Shown here one piece after another: positions 25,863 through 35,451 of a stretch of 64,000 nucleotides of DNA. The translations under genes and the position numbers were made by a program. The stretch is taken from assembly GCA_016214145.1 (NCBI GenBank), contig JACRPA010000004.1, positions 1-64,000 of the forward strand, given 5' to 3'. The stretch comes from Rhodocyclales bacterium (GTDB lineage: Bacteria; Pseudomonadota; Gammaproteobacteria; Burkholderiales; Rhodocyclaceae). Each line of letters begins with the position of its first letter. Position 1 is the stretch's first letter. The notes beneath the pieces are model-generated. The model was not told where the DNA came from, made no database searches, and saw only the letters and a program-made list of their open reading frames with translations.

Positions 25863-27041
25863 TCAATGCGTCGTGCCGAGATAGGCACGGATGACGACAG
25901 GATCGGTGCGGACTTCGTTCGGCGTCCCCTCCGCGATTTTCTGGCCGTGGTCCAGCACGACGACGAAATCGGAGATATCCATGACCACGCCCATGTCGTG
26001 CTCGATGAGGAGGATGGTCGTGCCGAACTGGTCGTTGACGTCCAGGATGAAGCGGCACATGTCCTGCTTCTCCTCCACGTTCATGCCGGCCATCGGCTCG
26101 TCGAGCAGCAGCAGGATCGGCTCCGCGGCCAGCGCCCGCCCCAGCTCGACACGCTTCTGCAGGCCGTAGGGAAGGCGCCCGACGGGTGTCTTGCGGATGT
26201 GCTCGATCTCGAGGAAGTCGATGATCTCCTCGACCTTCTTCCGATGCGCCAGCTCCTCGCGCTGCGCCGGCCCCCAATAGAGCGCCTGCTGCAGGAAGTT
26301 GCATTTCATTTTCAGGTTGCGCCCGGTCATCAGGTTGTCGAGCACCGACATGCCCTTGAACAGGGCGATGTTCTGGAAGGTGCGGGCGATGCCCTGGGCG
26401 GCCGCTTCGTGGGTTTCCATCTGGTGGCGCGGGTGGCCGAGGTAGGTGACGGTGCCTTCCTGCGGGTGATAGACGCCGTTGATCACGTTCAGCATCGAGC
26501 TCTTGCCGGCGCCGTTCGGGCCGATGATGGACGAGATCTCGCCGCGCTTGATTTCGAAACTGACGCCGGTGATGGCCTTGACGCCACCGAAGCGCAGGTT
26601 GACGTTCTCGACGCGCAGGAACGTCTCCTCGGCCGCCGCCTGCGCATCGCGCCGGCGCTTGCGCATTTCGCCGAGGGCCACGATAGCCTGTTCGCGCGTA
26701 TCGTAGATGTTGGCGCGGAAGGATGCGCGCGCGGCATGTTCGCGAATGGCATCCCGCGTCTGCGACATGGCGCCCACGCGCACGGTGCCGAGGCCGTGGG
26801 CCACGTTGGCGCCCTTGCCGCGCTCGGCAAAGCGCTCCCAGGCCTGCGGCAGGATGGCGCAGTCGGTGTAGACCACCAGGAAGTACCAGCGCCGGCCCGT
26901 AGCGGCCAGGCGATTTTCCACTTCGTCAAAGAACGCATCCACCTGGGCCGTATCGGCCATCGTCAGGTGCGAAAAGTCCACCTCCATCGTTTCGATGGCG
27001 TCGTGGAAGGTGATGCGCTCGGCTGGGGTTCGCTCGTTCAT
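25863..27041 (-). CDS. livG: LivG-type ABC ATPase with an extra N-terminal STAS/SpoIIAA-like domain
   Basis: A 392-residue protein, about 130 residues longer than a normal LivG. The ATPase part starts near residue 128 (LRVENVNLRFGGVKAI), with Walker A GPNGAGKSS, the signature LPYGLQKRVELGRAL, Walker B LLLLDEPMAGM and the LivG-typical NIALFKGMSVLDNLMTGR. The N-terminal about 120 residues (RRWYFLVVYTDCAI, VRVGAMSQTRDAIREH, NIYDTREQAIVALGEM) look like an alpha/beta SpoIIAA/STAS-type domain. The start at 27041 has only a weak ribosome site; a start at the internal Met near residue 19 would keep most of the domain. It lies 26 bp after the acyl-CoA ligase gene. Confidence 0.88.
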   Translation of the reverse strand: MNERTPAERITFHDAIETMEVDFSHLTMADTAQVDAFFDEVENRLAATGRRWYFLVVYTDCAILPQAWERFAERGKGANVAHGLGTVRVGAMSQTRDAIREHAARASFRANIYDTREQAIVALGEMRKRRRDAQAAAEETFLRVENVNLRFGGVKAITGVSFEIKRGEISSIIGPNGAGKSSMLNVINGVYHPQEGTVTYLGHPRHQMETHEAAAQGIARTFQNIALFKGMSVLDNLMTGRNLKMKCNFLQQALYWGPAQREELAHRKKVEEIIDFLEIEHIRKTPVGRLPYGLQKRVELGRALAAEPILLLLDEPMAGMNVEEKQDMCRFILDVNDQFGTTILLIEHDMGVVMDISDFVVVLDHGQKIAEGTPNEVRTDPVVIRAYLGTTH

Positions 27042-27067
27042 GTGTCGTTCGGAGTGTTCTTGCCCGG

Positions 27068-29032
27068 CTACGCGGCCTGTTTCGCCGCCTGCGGCAGGCA
27101 GGTCTTCGCTTCCATGATGCGCAGGTCGGCGCTGACCCTGCCCCTGCGGCCGTCCTCGAACTTGACCTCGGTCTCGATGAACTGCGACGTCTTGCCCGAG
27201 TACAGGGCCTCGATCAGCACGGCGTATTTCTGCGCGATGAAGCCGCGGCGCACCTTGCGCGTGCGCGTCAGCTCGTCGTCGTCCGGATCCAGTTCCTTGT
27301 GCAGGATGAGGAAGCGATGCACCTGCGAGGCGCTCAGCATGGCATCGTGCGCCAGCTCGGCGTTGGCCTTCTCGACGCAATCGCGGATGAGGTCGTACAC
27401 TTCCGGCTTCAGCGCCAGGTCGGTGTAGCCCGAGTAGGCGATGTTGCGCCGCTCGGCCCAGTTGCCGACCGCGCCCATGTCGATGTTGATGAAGGCGCAG
27501 ACCTCCTCCCTGCCGTCGCCGAAGGCCACCGCCTCCTTGATGTGCGAGAAGAACTTGAGCTTGTTCTCGATGTAGTTGGGCGCAAACATGGCGCCGTTGG
27601 CCAGCTTGCCGACGTCCTTGGCGCGGTCGATGATCTTGAGGTGGCCGTCCTCGTCGAAGAAGCCCGCATCGCCCGTGTGGAAGTAGCCCTGGGCGTCGAT
27701 CGCCTCGGCCGTGTCCTCGGGGCGCTTGTAGTACTCCTTGAGCATCACCTGGCCGCGCACCATCACTTCGCCGTTGTCGGCGATCTTCACCTCGACGCCG
27801 GGCGCGGGGGGGCCGACCGTGTCGAACTTGATCTGGCCGTCCGGCTGCAGGCAGACGGCGGCGCAGGTCTCGGTCGCGCCGTAGAGCTGCTTGAGGTTGA
27901 CGCCGATCGAGCGGTAGAAGCGAAACAGGTCCGGCCCGATGGCGGCGCCGGCGGTGTAGGCGACGCGGATGCGGCTCATGCCGAGCACGTTGCGCAGCGG
28001 GCCATAAACGAGCAGGTTGCCCAGGGCATAGAGCAGGCGGTCGCCGGAGCCGACGGCCTTGCCGTCGAGGATCTCGGCGCCGCAGCGGCGCGCCACGCCC
28101 ATGAAGTAATGGAACAGGTTGCGCTTGACGGCGCCGGCGTCCTCCATGCGGATCATGACCTGGGTCAGCAGGTTCTCGAACACGCGCGGCGGGGCGAAAT
28201 AGTAGCTCGGGCCGATCTCGCGCATGTCGGTCATCACCGTGTCGCCGGATTCCGGGCAGTTGATGGTGAAGCCGGCGTAGGTCGCCTGGGCGAAGGAGAA
28301 CAGGTGGTCGCCCACCCAGGCCATCGGCAGGTAGGACAGGATGTTGTCCTCGGGAACAAGCTTGTCGAACTCGCAGCCGCTCTGCGCCGCGGCGATGAAC
28401 GAGGCATGGGTCTGGCAGACGCCCTTCGGCTTGCCGGTGGTGCCGGAGGTGTACAGCATGACCGCGACGTCTTCGGCCTTGCCCAGGGCGATTTCGCCGT
28501 CGAGGAATTCGGGGTGGTTGCGGTTGTGGATGCGCCCCATCTCCTGCACTTCGTCCAGGCCGTGCAGGAAGGGCTGGTTGTAGTGGCGCATGCCGCGCGG
28601 ATCGTCGTAGAGGATGTGCTGCAGGCCGGGGCACTCGGCCCTGTTCTCGAGCAGCTTGTCGACCTGCTCCTGGTCCTCGACGATGGCGAACTTGATGCCG
28701 GCGTCCTGGAGGACGAAGACCATCTCGGTCGCCACGGCATCCTGGTAGAGGGGAACGGGCACGCCGCCCAGGCACTGCGCGGCGCACATCGCCCAGTACA
28801 GGCGGGGGCGGTTGTCGCCGATGATGGCCAGGTTGTCGCCGCGCTTGAAGCCCAGCTCCGCCAGTCCGCTGGCCATGGCGCGCACTTCCTCGGCCACCTC
28901 GGACCAGGTCCAGGTCTGCCAGATGCCCATGTCCTTCTCGCGCGTCGCCGGATGGTTCGGCCGAACCTGGGCGTGATGCAACAAAAGACGAGGAAACGTG
29001 CTGAGCGACGGCAGTCGAACGTTGTCCGACAT
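27068..29032 (-). CDS. Long-chain-type AMP-forming acyl-CoA ligase
   Basis: A 654-residue adenylate-forming ligase. It has VMLYTSGTTGKPKGVCQTH (P-loop, near 190), LYGATETCAA (adenine-binding), GYFHTGDAGFFDEDGHLK and IIDRAKDVGKLANG (hinge). Its length and N-terminal FPRLLLHHAQVRPNHPATRE resemble the FadD15/long-chain group. GGAGGAG lies just before the ATG at 29032. It is the first gene of the transporter cluster, divergent from the Crp/Fnr-type regulator. It probably traps the imported acid as its CoA ester inside the cell. Confidence 0.92.
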   Translation of the reverse strand: MSDNVRLPSLSTFPRLLLHHAQVRPNHPATREKDMGIWQTWTWSEVAEEVRAMASGLAELGFKRGDNLAIIGDNRPRLYWAMCAAQCLGGVPVPLYQDAVATEMVFVLQDAGIKFAIVEDQEQVDKLLENRAECPGLQHILYDDPRGMRHYNQPFLHGLDEVQEMGRIHNRNHPEFLDGEIALGKAEDVAVMLYTSGTTGKPKGVCQTHASFIAAAQSGCEFDKLVPEDNILSYLPMAWVGDHLFSFAQATYAGFTINCPESGDTVMTDMREIGPSYYFAPPRVFENLLTQVMIRMEDAGAVKRNLFHYFMGVARRCGAEILDGKAVGSGDRLLYALGNLLVYGPLRNVLGMSRIRVAYTAGAAIGPDLFRFYRSIGVNLKQLYGATETCAAVCLQPDGQIKFDTVGPPAPGVEVKIADNGEVMVRGQVMLKEYYKRPEDTAEAIDAQGYFHTGDAGFFDEDGHLKIIDRAKDVGKLANGAMFAPNYIENKLKFFSHIKEAVAFGDGREEVCAFINIDMGAVGNWAERRNIAYSGYTDLALKPEVYDLIRDCVEKANAELAHDAMLSASQVHRFLILHKELDPDDDELTRTRKVRRGFIAQKYAVLIEALYSGKTSQFIETEVKFEDGRRGRVSADLRIMEAKTCLPQAAKQAA

Positions 29033-29224
29033 TGACTCCTCCTGTTCCTTGCGCGCCGACACTGGGTCAGCCGTGGCGCCTTGACGGTGGGCCGTCCGGC
29101 GCTGTCTTATTCACTGCTGCGGCCGATGATTCTCCATCGGATCGATCCGCCGAGTCAAACCGGACGGCCGCGCCAGGGCGACCCCGGGCAAGAAAGCGAG
29201 GTTACTGGACGCCCTGCAGCCACG

Positions 29225-29253
29225 CTGTCATCCGACAGACAATCCGGTAAACT
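29225..29253 (+). promoter_or_regulatory. Candidate promoter of the Crp/Fnr-type regulator gene
   Basis: CTGTCA (29225-29230) and TAAACT (29248-29253) are spaced 17 bp apart. The predicted start falls at or one base before the ATG at 29261, and no ribosome-binding site precedes that ATG, so the message could be leaderless. A second weaker candidate (TTGACG at 29081, TCTTAT at 29105) also faces this gene. Confidence 0.35.
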
Positions 29254-29260
29254 GCGATTT

Positions 29261-29935
29261 ATGTTCACTCTCGGCGAAATGCTGCACGCCAGCCTCTGGT
29301 CGCGGTCCCTCTCTCCCGAGCAAATGAAGCGGGTGGAAAGCGAGATCAAGACCCGCCAGGTCCCGGCCGGGGGATTCGTCTGCCGCAAGGGGGAATCCGT
29401 CGACCACTGGATCGGCGTCATCGACGGTCTGGTCAAGATGACCAACCTCTCCGCCGACGGCAAGCCCACCACCTTTACCGGCCTGCCGGCCGGCGGCTGG
29501 TTCGGCGAGGGTTCGCTCTTCAAGGAAGAGCCGCGCCGCTACGACGTTGTTGCACTGCGCAATAGCGTAGTGGCCTACATGCCGAAGTCCACGTTCATCC
29601 GGCTGCTGGACACCAGCATCGACTTCAACCGCTTCCTCCTGATACAGCTGAACGAGCGCCTGGGCCAGTTCATCGCCATGGTCGAATACGACCGGCTGCT
29701 CGAACCGGACGCCCGCGTGGCGCGCAGCCTTGCCGCGATGTTCAATCCCTACCTCTATCCGGGCATCGGGCCGCAGTTGCAGATCTCTCAGGAGGAAATC
29801 GGCTATCTCGCCGGCCTGTCGCGGCAGCGCGCCAACCAGGCCTTGAAGACGCTGGAGAAGGCCGGTCTGCTGCGCGTCGAGTACGGCAGCATCACCGTGC
29901 TCGACCTGGAAGGCCTGCGGAATTTCGAAGGGTAG
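29261..29935 (+). CDS. Crp/Fnr-family transcriptional regulator
   Basis: A 224-residue regulator. The N-terminal cyclic-nucleotide-binding-type beta barrel (VPAGGFVCRKGESVDHW, GLPAGGWFGEGSLFKEEPRRY) is joined by a long helix to a C-terminal winged helix (ISQEEIGYLAGLSRQRANQALKTLE). No N-terminal Cys cluster is present, so it is not an FNR oxygen sensor. The ATG at 29261 fits the family start. It is divergent from the ligase-Liv operon across a 228-bp gap and is its likely regulator. A cyclic nucleotide or acyl-CoA ligand is possible. Confidence 0.9.
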   Translation: MFTLGEMLHASLWSRSLSPEQMKRVESEIKTRQVPAGGFVCRKGESVDHWIGVIDGLVKMTNLSADGKPTTFTGLPAGGWFGEGSLFKEEPRRYDVVALRNSVVAYMPKSTFIRLLDTSIDFNRFLLIQLNERLGQFIAMVEYDRLLEPDARVARSLAAMFNPYLYPGIGPQLQISQEEIGYLAGLSRQRANQALKTLEKAGLLRVEYGSITVLDLEGLRNFEG

Positions 29936-29941
29936 GTCGAG

Positions 29942-30016
29942 CCGTAGGTCGGCCTTCAGGCCGACAAGGACGGTCGACGATCGGCCGTTGCCGTCGGCCT
30001 GAAGGCCGACCTACGG
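29942..30016. repeat. GTAGGTCGG-type inverted repeat, probable bidirectional terminator
   Basis: Perfect 24-bp inverted arms at 29942-29965 and 29993-30016 begin CCGTAGGTCGG and end CCGACCTACGG. Each arm itself contains the palindrome GGCCTTCAGGCC or its complement. It fills the gap between two convergent genes (crp-type and icmF). Related copies occur at 54369 and 62421. It lacks a T-run, so terminator function is inferred from position. Confidence 0.88.
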
Positions 30017-30022
30017 CCAGAC

Positions 30023-33000
30023 CTACATGCTGCGCCGGTACTGCCCGCCCACCTCGAACAGCGCCGAGGTGATCTGGCCGAGCGAGCAGCAGCGCACCGC
30101 ATCCACCAGCACCGCGAAGACGTTATCGTTGCCGATGGCGGCCTGGCGCAGGCGCGCCAGCATCGGCCCCGACTCGGCGGCGTGACGCTGCTGGAAGTCG
30201 GCCAGCCGGGCAAGCTGAGACTGCTTCTCTTCCTCCGTCGAGCGCGCCAGTTCGATCTCGATCTGCGCGTCGCCTTTCGGGTTGCGGAAGGTGTTCACGC
30301 CGATGATGGGGTAGGAGCCGTCGTGCTTGCGGTGCTCGTAGTAGAGCGACTCCTCCTGGATCTTGCCGCGCTGGTAGCCGGTCTCCATCGCCCCGAGCAC
30401 GCCGCCGCGCGAACTGATCGCCTCGAACTCCTGCAGCACCGCCTCCTCGACCAGGTCGGTCAGCTCGTCGATGACGAAGGCGCCCTGGTTCGGGTTCTCG
30501 TTCTTCGCCAGGCCCCATTCGCGGTTGATGACGAGCTGGATGGCCATGGCGCGGCGCACCGACTCCTCGCTCGGCGTGGTGATCGCCTCGTCGTAGGCGT
30601 TGGTGTGCAGCGAGTTGCAGTTGTCGTAGATGGCGATCAGCGCCTGCAGCGTCGTGCGGATGTCGTTGAAGGCCATCTCCTGAGCGTGCAATGAGCGGCC
30701 GGAGGTCTGGATGTGGTACTTCAGCTTCTGGGAACGCTCGTTGGCGCCGTACTTGTTCTTCATCGCCACGGCCCAGATGCGGCGCGCGACGCGGCCGATC
30801 ACCGAGTACTCCGGGTCCATGCCGTTGGAGAAGAAGAAGCTCAGGTTCGGCGCGAAATCGTCGATGTGCATGCCGCGCGCCAGATACGTCTCGACGTAGG
30901 TGAAGCCGTTGGCCAGCGTGAAGGCCAGCTGCGAGATCGGGTTGGCGCCGGCCTCGGCGATGTGGTAGCCGGAGATCGACACCGAGTAGAAGTTCTTCAC
31001 ATCATGGTGGACGAAGAACTCCTGGATGTCGCCCATCATCTTCAGCGCGAACTCGGTGGAGAAGATGCAGGTGTTCTGGCCCTGGTCCTCCTTGAGGATG
31101 TCGGCCTGCACCGTGCCGCGCACGTTCGACAGCACCCACTCGCGGATCTTGTCGGCCTCGTCCTCGGTCGGCTCGCGCTTGTTGTCGGCGCGGAACCTGT
31201 CGAGCTGCTGGTCGAGCGCCGTGTTGAAGAACATGGCGAGGATCACCGGCGCCGGGCCGTTGATGGTCATCGACACCGAGGTGGTCGGGCAGACCAGATC
31301 GAAGCCCGAGTAGAGCACCTTCATGTCGTCCAGCGTGGCGATGGAGACGCCGGAGTTGCCGACCTTGCCGTAGATGTCCGGTCGCCGGTCCGGATCGCAG
31401 CCGTACAGGGTCACCGAGTCGAAGGCGGTGGACAGGCGGTGCGCCGGCATGCCCTCGGACACCTTCCGGAAGCGGCGGTTGGTGCGGAAGGCGTCGCCCT
31501 CGCCGGCGAACATGCGCGTCGGGTCCTCGTTCTCGCGCTTGAAGGCGAAGACGCCCGCCGTGAACGGGAAGGAGCCGGGCACGTTCTCCTTCATGAGAAA
31601 CTTCAGCGTCTCGCCGTCGTCCTCGAAGCGCGGCAGCGCCACCTTGCGGATCTTGGTGCCGGACAGGCTCTCGGAGACGAGCGCGGTGCGCACCTCGCGG
31701 TCGCGGATCTTCACGACGTACTCGTCGCCGGCATAGGCGCGCTGCATGTCGGGCCACATCTCGAGCAGCTTCTTCGCCCTGGGATCGAACTGGCCGTCCT
31801 TCCAGGCAATGAGTTCTCCGAACTGCGCGTCGAAATCCGCGCCTAATTTGCCGCGCCCCTCGAAGAGCGCCCTGGCTGTGCGCAGGCTCTGCCGTTCGCG
31901 GGCGACGGCCGCCTGCTCCCCGGCGTGCCGGTGATAGCCGCGCACGGTCTCGGCGATGTCGGCCAGGTAGCGCACGCGCTCCGCCGGCACGATGGCGCGG
32001 CCGCGCGAGGACTGCCTCACCGTCACCGCAGGCAGTTTGCCGGCGACAGCCTTGAGGCCGAGCGCATTGAGCTTGGGCAACAAGGCCTGGTACAGCGCGC
32101 TGACGCCGTCGTCGTTGAAGCGCGCCGCCATGGTGCCGAACACCGGCATCTCGTCCACCGGCACGGTGAACAGTTCGCGGTTGCGCTGCACCTGCTTGCG
32201 CACGTCGCGGAAGGCATCCTCGGCGCCCTTGCGGTCGAACTTGTTGATGGCCACGAAGTCGGCGAAATCCAGCATGTCGATCTTCTCGAGCTGACTGGCG
32301 GCGCCGAACTCCGGCGTCATGACGTAGAGCGACACGTCGACCAGCGGCACGATAGCGGCGTCACCCTGGCCGATGCCCGAGGTCTCGACGATGACGAGAT
32401 CGAAGCCGGCCAGCTTGCAGGCGGCGACCACCTCCGGCAGCGCGGCGGAAATTTCCGAACCCGTGTCGCGCGTCGCCAGCGAGCGCATGAAGATGTTCGG
32501 GTGGTCGATGGCGTTCATGCGGATGCGGTCGCCGAGCAGGGCGCCGCCGGTGCGCTTGCGCGACGGGTCGACGGCGACGACCGCGATCTTCAGGGAATCG
32601 TTCTGGTCGAGGCGCAGGCGCCGGATCAGCTCGTCGGTCAGGCTGGACTTGCCCGAGCCGCCGGTGCCGGTGATGCCCAGCGTCGGCACCCCGGCCGCGG
32701 CGCCGTCCTGCAGAAGCTGACTTTTCAGCTTGTCGGACACTGCGCCGTTTTCCAGGGCGGTCATGAGGCGGGACAGCGCACGACGATCGCCCGCGGCAAC
32801 GGCCTTCAGGTCCGTTGCGGACTTCGACAAATCGAAGTCGCACTGCGCGACCATGTCGTTGATCATGCCCTGCAGGCCCATCTTGCGGCCGTCCTCGACT
32901 GAATAAATGTGGGCGACGCCGTACTCGTGCAGTTCGCGGATCTCGGCCGGGACGATGACGCCGCCGCCGCCGCCGAAGACCTTGATGCCCTCGCCGCCGC

Positions 33001-33286
33001 GGCTACGCAGCAGGTCGACCATGTACCTGAAGTACTCGACGTGGCCGCCCTGGTAGGAGGAGACAGCGATGCCCTGCACGTCCTCCTGCAGCGCGGCGGT
33101 GACGATCTCCTCGACCGAGCGGTTGTGGCCGAGATGGATCACCTCGCTGCCGGTCGCCTGCAGGATGCGCCGCATGATGTTGATCGAGGCGTCGTGGCCG
33201 TCGAACAGCGAGGCGGCGGTGACGAAGCGCACCTTGTGCTTCGGCCGGTAGGCGGTGATTTTGTGGCTCACGCTCAGGTCGGTCAT
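30023..33286 (-). CDS. icmF: Fused isobutyryl-CoA mutase IcmF
   Basis: A 1087-residue adenosylcobalamin enzyme that interconverts isobutyryl-CoA and butyryl-CoA, with its own G-protein chaperone. Order: B12-binding domain (Asp29-Gly-His31 in FDGHDAS, the cobalt-ligand motif), MeaB-like GTPase (Walker [10 protein letters not shown] near 207, [23 protein letters not shown]), linker, then the mutase TIM barrel ([41 protein letters not shown]). This B12-GTPase-mutase order defines IcmF and excludes methylmalonyl-CoA mutase. AGGAG precedes the ATG. A palindromic operator lies 37-55 bp upstream. Pivalyl-CoA mutase activity is known for some members and cannot be ruled out. Confidence 0.96.
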   Translation of the reverse strand: MTDLSVSHKITAYRPKHKVRFVTAASLFDGHDASINIMRRILQATGSEVIHLGHNRSVEEIVTAALQEDVQGIAVSSYQGGHVEYFRYMVDLLRSRGGEGIKVFGGGGGVIVPAEIRELHEYGVAHIYSVEDGRKMGLQGMINDMVAQCDFDLSKSATDLKAVAAGDRRALSRLMTALENGAVSDKLKSQLLQDGAAAGVPTLGITGTGGSGKSSLTDELIRRLRLDQNDSLKIAVVAVDPSRKRTGGALLGDRIRMNAIDHPNIFMRSLATRDTGSEISAALPEVVAACKLAGFDLVIVETSGIGQGDAAIVPLVDVSLYVMTPEFGAASQLEKIDMLDFADFVAINKFDRKGAEDAFRDVRKQVQRNRELFTVPVDEMPVFGTMAARFNDDGVSALYQALLPKLNALGLKAVAGKLPAVTVRQSSRGRAIVPAERVRYLADIAETVRGYHRHAGEQAAVARERQSLRTARALFEGRGKLGADFDAQFGELIAWKDGQFDPRAKKLLEMWPDMQRAYAGDEYVVKIRDREVRTALVSESLSGTKIRKVALPRFEDDGETLKFLMKENVPGSFPFTAGVFAFKRENEDPTRMFAGEGDAFRTNRRFRKVSEGMPAHRLSTAFDSVTLYGCDPDRRPDIYGKVGNSGVSIATLDDMKVLYSGFDLVCPTTSVSMTINGPAPVILAMFFNTALDQQLDRFRADNKREPTEDEADKIREWVLSNVRGTVQADILKEDQGQNTCIFSTEFALKMMGDIQEFFVHHDVKNFYSVSISGYHIAEAGANPISQLAFTLANGFTYVETYLARGMHIDDFAPNLSFFFSNGMDPEYSVIGRVARRIWAVAMKNKYGANERSQKLKYHIQTSGRSLHAQEMAFNDIRTTLQALIAIYDNCNSLHTNAYDEAITTPSEESVRRAMAIQLVINREWGLAKNENPNQGAFVIDELTDLVEEAVLQEFEAISSRGGVLGAMETGYQRGKIQEESLYYEHRKHDGSYPIIGVNTFRNPKGDAQIEIELARSTEEEKQSQLARLADFQQRHAAESGPMLARLRQAAIGNDNVFAVLVDAVRCCSLGQITSALFEVGGQYRRSM

Positions 33287-33322
33287 GGCGGACGCTCCTG
33301 TGGGGATGAGGCAATCTATCTT

Positions 33323-33341
33323 ACGTTGACGTCAACGTCAA
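33323..33341. promoter_or_regulatory. Palindromic operator upstream of icmF
   Basis: 33323-33338 is a perfect 16-bp palindrome, ACGTTGACGTCAACGT. An overlapping frame, TTGACGT-CA-ACGTCAA (33326-33341), has two 7-bp arms around two bases. The architecture resembles the sites of MerR-type LiuR regulators of branched-chain amino acid and fatty acid degradation in proteobacteria, which suits an IcmF gene. The palindrome is seen; the regulator assignment is inference. Confidence 0.6.
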
Positions 33342-33407
33342 CCTGCCCGAAACGCCAAGTGCCTGTCGCGGCACGGGATTTGTCACAAGGAAGACAATCT
33401 TGCGCCG

Positions 33408-34928
33408 TCAAAGACGCTCGCGCAACTCGGTTTTCAGCACCTTGCCGGTGGCGTTCTTCGGCAGGGCCTCCAGGAAAACATAGCGCTTCGGCCGCTTGAA
33501 GCGGGCGATGTGGTCGAGGCACAGGGCGTCCAGCCCGGCCGCGTCGACCTGCGTCCCCGGCCGCGGCACGACGAAGGCCAGCACGACCTCGCCCCACTCC
33601 GCGTCCGGCGCGCCCACCACCGACGCCTCGGCCACGGCCGGATGGCGCAGCAGCACCTCCTCCACTTCGCGCGGATAGATGTTCGAGCCGCCGCTGATGA
33701 TCACGTCCTTGCTGCGGTCGCGCAGGGTGAGGAAGCCTTCCTCGTCGAGAAAGCCGACGTCGCCGGTGTGCAGCCAGCCGCCGCGCAGCGTCTGCGCCGT
33801 CGCCTCGGGCTGGTTGAGGTAGCCCGCCATCACCGTCGCCCCGCGCACCAGCACCTCGCCGATTTCGCCCGTCGGCAGCGGATGATCGTCGGCATCGGCG
33901 ACGCAGACCTCGATGCCGGTGAAAGGCAGCCCGACCGAAGCCAGCCGCTGCTCGTAGCGCGGATGCGCCGTGTCGGCGTGCAGCGCCTTGTCCATGGCCG
34001 TGATGGTCATCGGGCTCTCGCCCTGGCCGTAGATCTGCGCCAGCCTGCAGCCGAAGACGCGCATCGCCGCCTTGCAGTCCTCGACGTACATCGGCCCGCC
34101 GCCGTAGACGATGGTCTTCAGGTTCGTGCAGTCCGCTCCGGCCTGCCCGGCATGGGCGACGAGGCGCTTGACCATGGTCGGCGCGGCGAACAGCGTCACG
34201 CCGCGATGCGCGCGCAGCAGAGCGAAAATCTCCGCCTCGTCGAAGCCGCCCGACGCCGGCGCCACGTTGCAGGCCGCCTTCGCCACGTGCGGCAGGATGT
34301 ACAGGCCGGAGCCGTGCGACATCGCCGCCGCGTGCAGGATGGCATCGCCCGGCGCGATCGTGTCGACGTCGGAGAAGTAGGCCAGCGTCGCCGCCAGCAG
34401 GTTGCCGTGGGTGAGCATCACGCCCTTCGGCTTGCCGGTGGTGCCGCTGGTGTAGAACAGCCAGGCCAGGTCGAGCGGCCCGCTGTCGTCCGGCGCCATC
34501 GGCGCGTGCCGCAGCAGGCTTGCATAGTCGACGCCGGCGACGTCGATCACGCGCTGCAGCGCCGGCGCCTCCGCCTGCGCCGCGGCGGCCGCTTCGGCCA
34601 GGTCGGCCGTGACGAAGCAGACGCCGGCCGCCGTGTCCTGGAAGATGAACGCCAGCTCGCGCGGATGCAGCTTGGCGTTGATCGGCACCGCGCACAGCCC
34701 GGCATGCCAGCAGGCGAAGAGCAGCTCGACGTACTGCGGGCAGTTCTTCATCGCCAGCGCCACGCGCTGCTGCGGCAGCAGGCCGAGGCCGGCGCGCAGG
34801 CCGCCGGCCAGCCGCGCCACGCGCTCCGCCAGGGCGGCGTAATCGTGCAGCACATGCTCGCCCAGCGCGACAGCCGGCAGATGCGGAAAAGCCCGGGCGC
34901 TGCGCGCGAGAAGCAGGGAGAGATTCAT
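33408..34928 (-). CDS. AMP-forming acyl-CoA synthetase (class I)
   Basis: A 506-residue ligase: LFYTSGTTGKPKGVMLTHGN near residue 155, IYGQGESPMTITAMD, GGWLHTGDVGFLDEEGF, LRDRSKDVIISGGSNIYP and the catalytic-lysine tail LPKNATGKVLKTELRERL. It belongs to the FadD/MenE-like group that activates short, medium or aromatic acids. The ATG at 34928 gives MNLSLLLARSARAFP, the normal family start. It lies upstream of icmF on the same strand (121-bp gap with the palindromic operator), so it may feed an acyl-CoA into the same route. Substrate unknown. Confidence 0.92.
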   Translation of the reverse strand: MNLSLLLARSARAFPHLPAVALGEHVLHDYAALAERVARLAGGLRAGLGLLPQQRVALAMKNCPQYVELLFACWHAGLCAVPINAKLHPRELAFIFQDTAAGVCFVTADLAEAAAAAQAEAPALQRVIDVAGVDYASLLRHAPMAPDDSGPLDLAWLFYTSGTTGKPKGVMLTHGNLLAATLAYFSDVDTIAPGDAILHAAAMSHGSGLYILPHVAKAACNVAPASGGFDEAEIFALLRAHRGVTLFAAPTMVKRLVAHAGQAGADCTNLKTIVYGGGPMYVEDCKAAMRVFGCRLAQIYGQGESPMTITAMDKALHADTAHPRYEQRLASVGLPFTGIEVCVADADDHPLPTGEIGEVLVRGATVMAGYLNQPEATAQTLRGGWLHTGDVGFLDEEGFLTLRDRSKDVIISGGSNIYPREVEEVLLRHPAVAEASVVGAPDAEWGEVVLAFVVPRPGTQVDAAGLDALCLDHIARFKRPKRYVFLEALPKNATGKVLKTELRERL

Positions 34929-34941
34929 CTTCGGGCGATGT

Positions 34942-35358
34942 CTATTCCCCGACCTTGCGGCAGAGCGGCCCGTCGATCGGGTTTTCCAGGCTTTGCGCGA
35001 TGGCGGAAACGATCTCGTGGACCTCCTCCGGCGCAAAGTGCTCGAAGAGCCGGCGCGCAACCGGCGCGGGGAGCCGCACGACGCGCGAGCGGCCGTCCGC
35101 CAGCGTCACCGTCACGCCGGCGACCCGCTTGCCGACCAGCTCGCCACTCGACTCGGCGAGGAGCATCTGTTCATCCATCAGCGACTCGTACTCGTCGTCG
35201 ACAGCCTCCTGCATGGCGTCGGCGAGCCCGTCCGGCAGCGCCACGACATAGCCCTCGATCTCGTCCTTGCGCACGCTGCTGGGAATGCCGTGGCCGGACG
35301 CGAAACGGACGAAGCGGTCGCGCAGCGTTTCATCGAAAAAAACGTAGTCGAAACTCAA
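34942..35358 (-). CDS. Conserved hypothetical acidic protein
   Basis: A 138-residue soluble protein that I do not recognise. It starts with TTG (35358), preceded by GGGAGG at 6 nt. The N-terminal half (FDETLRDRFVRFASGHGIP, GYVVALPDGLADAMQEAVDDEYESLM) and the C-terminal half (VTVTLADGRSRVVRLPAPVARRLFEHFAPEEVHEIV) look like two small alpha/beta units. It ends 13 bp before the acyl-CoA synthetase gene and is probably cotranscribed with it. No signal peptide or metal motif is seen. Confidence 0.75.
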   Translation of the reverse strand: MSFDYVFFDETLRDRFVRFASGHGIPSSVRKDEIEGYVVALPDGLADAMQEAVDDEYESLMDEQMLLAESSGELVGKRVAGVTVTLADGRSRVVRLPAPVARRLFEHFAPEEVHEIVSAIAQSLENPIDGPLCRKVGE

Positions 35359-35451
35359 GGCTTGCCTCCCGTCGGAATTCGGCGCAGGGGATGGAGCATC
35401 GCGCAGGAGAGAGTATATTTCACTTCATCGAGACCAACCCGGAAGAACGCC

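Noticed and set aside
33287-33407. Searched the region before icmF for a cobalamin riboswitch.
   Set aside because: The gap is only 121 bp and shows no B12-box; the striking element is a protein-type palindrome.
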